The notes under the pieces are model-generated. The model saw nothing but the letters and a program-made list of their open reading frames with translations. It did not search any database and was not told the origin of the DNA. A program made the translations under genes and the position numbers. A stretch of 16,968 bases of DNA from contig DLQO01000068.1 of assembly GCA_002478765.1 (NCBI GenBank), positions 6,728 through 23,695 on the forward strand, written 5' to 3'. The DNA comes from Flavobacteriales bacterium UBA7430 (GTDB lineage Bacteria > Bacteroidota > Bacteroidia > Flavobacteriales > UBA7430). Positions within the stretch are counted from its first letter, which is position 1. Each line of letters opens with the position of its first letter. This document shows positions 15,226 to 16,968 of this stretch, one piece after another.

Positions 15226-16968
15226 TTAATTAAGGTTTTGTTTGTATTCAAATGAAACGGTTTTTAAAACATCCGAACGGTTACCTGTACTGAGCGTAAA
15301 ACTGCCCGATTCAGTAATCCATTCGTTTGCAGCGGAGACAAAGGCCAAATCTTTTTTGCTAAGTGCAAACTCAATTTCTTGCGATGTTCCTGGGTCAAGC
15401 TCAACTTTTTTAAATCGTACCAAGCGTTCGTAATCGGGGTCAAGACTCGCAAAATCATCACGCAAATAAAGTTGAACGACTTCTTTCCCTTTTCTACTTC
15501 CAACATTACTAATCTGAATGGTTACCAAAAGTGTGTCGATTTCAGACAGCGAATCCTGGCTAATTTTCAGGGAGTCGTAGGTAAAATTGGTGTAACTCAT
15601 TCCGAAGCCAAAAGGCCACTGCGGGTCGTAATCGGTATACCCTCCGTTATTGTCTGCTCGATCGGTAACGGTATGTAAATAAGGCATCGCAGCTGCTGCA
15701 TGCTTTTGATAGGTGATCGGTAGTTTTCCAGATGGATTTACAGCACCGTATAAAACATCTGCTATGGCATTACCTCCTTCATGTCCTGGATAGTAGGCCA
15801 TTAGAATTGCATCCGCGAGTGGAACGATGTCTGAGATGATTCGAGAGCGACCTTCTAAAAGAACAAGTACGATTGGTTTACCAGTTTTTTTAAGCGCTTT
15901 CACCAAATTTCGTTGTGCTTCTGGTAAGTAGAGTTCCTTGATATCGCTTGGACGTTCTGTTGTAGGTTGTTCACCGAGGCAAACCACTACATAATCCGAT
16001 TTTCGAGCGGCTCGTACAACCTCTTTTGTGTTGATGTCCTCCGTGTATGAAGTACCCTGAAGGTATTTGATATTCGCGGAACCTTGTTTTTCAATCAGAG
16101 CTTCTAGGATGGTGTTTTTCTCATTGTCGTTGTAGCTGGTGTCTTGTCCACTCCAGCTTCGTGTCCATGGACCGTTCAAGTAGTTTAATGAATTCGATGC
16201 CACTCCTGTTACCAATACCTTTTGGTCTTTACGTAGCGGGAGGATGTCTTCATTTTTTAACAAGGTGATGGCTTCTGATGCTGCGTTGTAGCTTTCTTTA
16301 GCAAACTTTTTGGAACCAAAGTCTGGATAATCCTCGTAATGCGTGTTCGGCCTATCGAACAAGCCCAATTCATATTTGAATCGTAAGATTCTTCGGACGG
16401 CATCGTCAATACGCGTCATTGGAACCTCTCCTTCATTCACCAAATCGATAACATGATGCGCAAAACTGGCATCGTAAGGCACCATACACATGTCGATACC
16501 GGCATTCACCATTTGCTTAACCGCTTCTTTGTGCGTAGGCGCTGTTCTATGGAATTCATTTAAAAATTGCATGTCGCCCCAGTCGGAAATGGTCATTCCA
16601 TTGTAGTCGAGCTCTCCTTTGAGTAGGTCGGTGATTAAAAATTGGTTGACATGACAAGGAATGGAGTTGACCATTCCGGAACTGATCATCACAGATTTTG
16701 CCCCCAGCTTAATGGCTTCCTCAAAAGGAGGGAGGTAGTATTGCCTAAGGAAGCGCTCGGGTATAAGTGCGTTTTTTCGGTCTTTACCGTACAAGGGCGA
16801 ACCGTAACCGATCAAATGTTTTAAGGTGATGGCTGTTTTTTCTGGGTTCGCCATGTCATTCCCAGAAGTTTTTACAAAGGCATTACCCATAACCGTGGTT
16901 AGGTAAGGGTCTTCTCCGAAAGTTTCGTAAATCCTGCCCCATTGTGCTTGCCAACTCACATCAATAAC
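15226..16968 (-). CDS. GH3 beta-glucosidase (BglX-like), N-terminus beyond window
   Basis: Exo-acting enzyme expected to release glucose from beta-linked gluco-oligosaccharides, probably in the periplasm, although any signal peptide lies beyond the right edge. The reading frame is open to 16968, so the visible 580 residues are the C-terminal part; the GTG near 16957 is internal, because VIDV precedes it in frame. Seen in order: WGRIYETFGEDPYL, TLKHLIGYGSP, and the nucleophile Asp in ISDWGDM (codon 16582-16584) in the TIM-barrel; the second alpha/beta domain with LLKNEDILPLRK, VVCLGEQPTTERP and YYPGHEGGNAIADVLYG; and a C-terminal fibronectin III-like domain with GKEVVQLYLRD. The substrate is inferred from the family and neighbours. 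It shares an operon with GH26, whose start is 5 bases downstream. Confidence 0.94.
   Translation of the reverse strand, partial: VIDVSWQAQWGRIYETFGEDPYLTTVMGNAFVKTSGNDMANPEKTAITLKHLIGYGSPLYGKDRKNALIPERFLRQYYLPPFEEAIKLGAKSVMISSGMVNSIPCHVNQFLITDLLKGELDYNGMTISDWGDMQFLNEFHRTAPTHKEAVKQMVNAGIDMCMVPYDASFAHHVIDLVNEGEVPMTRIDDAVRRILRFKYELGLFDRPNTHYEDYPDFGSKKFAKESYNAASEAITLLKNEDILPLRKDQKVLVTGVASNSLNYLNGPWTRSWSGQDTSYNDNEKNTILEALIEKQGSANIKYLQGTSYTEDINTKEVVRAARKSDYVVVCLGEQPTTERPSDIKELYLPEAQRNLVKALKKTGKPIVLVLLEGRSRIISDIVPLADAILMAYYPGHEGGNAIADVLYGAVNPSGKLPITYQKHAAAAMPYLHTVTDRADNNGGYTDYDPQWPFGFGMSYTNFTYDSLKISQDSLSEIDTLLVTIQISNVGSRKGKEVVQLYLRDDFASLDPDYERLVRFKKVELDPGTSQEIEFALSKKDLAFVSAANEWITESGSFTLSTGNRSDVLKTVSFEYKQNLN

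Noticed and set aside
16957..16959. GTG near the right edge as the GH3 start
   Set aside because: The frame stays open to 16968 and the residues here lie within the conserved GH3 barrel, so the gene begins outside the window.

Overview
The window looks like the chromosome of a marine-type member of the Bacteroidota, most likely Flavobacteriales. Supporting signs are an AraC regulator with a signal peptide and membrane anchor, multimodular secreted glucanases, TAnnTTTG-like -7 boxes, starts without Shine-Dalgarno sequences, and Cys-rich modules that open with a GCxDxxAxNYxxxA signature familiar from secreted marine Bacteroidota proteins. The theme is beta-1,3-glucan (laminarin-type) degradation, interleaved with central-metabolism and envelope genes.

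Layout. Positions 1-1044 (minus) hold a GH16 laminarinase-type enzyme cut by the left edge. Positions 1285-3042 (minus) hold a one-component regulator: signal peptide, five six-cysteine repeats, one membrane helix, cytoplasmic AraC-type DNA-binding domain. Acetyl-CoA synthetase (acs, plus) follows. Then come AT-rich accessory genes: a mutarotase-like protein (minus), a MORN-repeat lipoprotein, a GT90 LPS glycosyltransferase and an AlkB-like dioxygenase (all plus). Positions 8647-12813 (minus) hold a 1388-residue GH81 endo-beta-1,3-glucanase with Ig-like domains, a CBM6, a further beta-sandwich domain and two C-terminal repeats. It is divergent from gapA (plus). A strong bidirectional terminator separates gapA from an operon of GH3 beta-glucosidase (cut by the right edge) and GH26 lipoprotein (both minus).

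How the genes fit together. GH16 and GH81 would cut beta-1,3-glucan outside the cell, GH3 would release glucose from oligosaccharides, and GH26 may handle a related or mixed-linkage glycan. gapA (glycolysis/gluconeogenesis) and acs (acetate activation) sit beside them. No SusC/SusD pair is in the window.

The most notable observation is that the GH16 enzyme carries, after its catalytic domain, a copy of the same six-cysteine module that is repeated five times in the periplasmic part of the regulator encoded just upstream, with identical cysteine spacing. I infer that enzyme and sensor share a ligand-recognition module. A TAAAACG(G/T)G motif, palindromic at two of three sites, lies upstream of GH16, the regulator and GH81 in the same orientation relative to each gene. 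It is a candidate operator tying them into one regulon.
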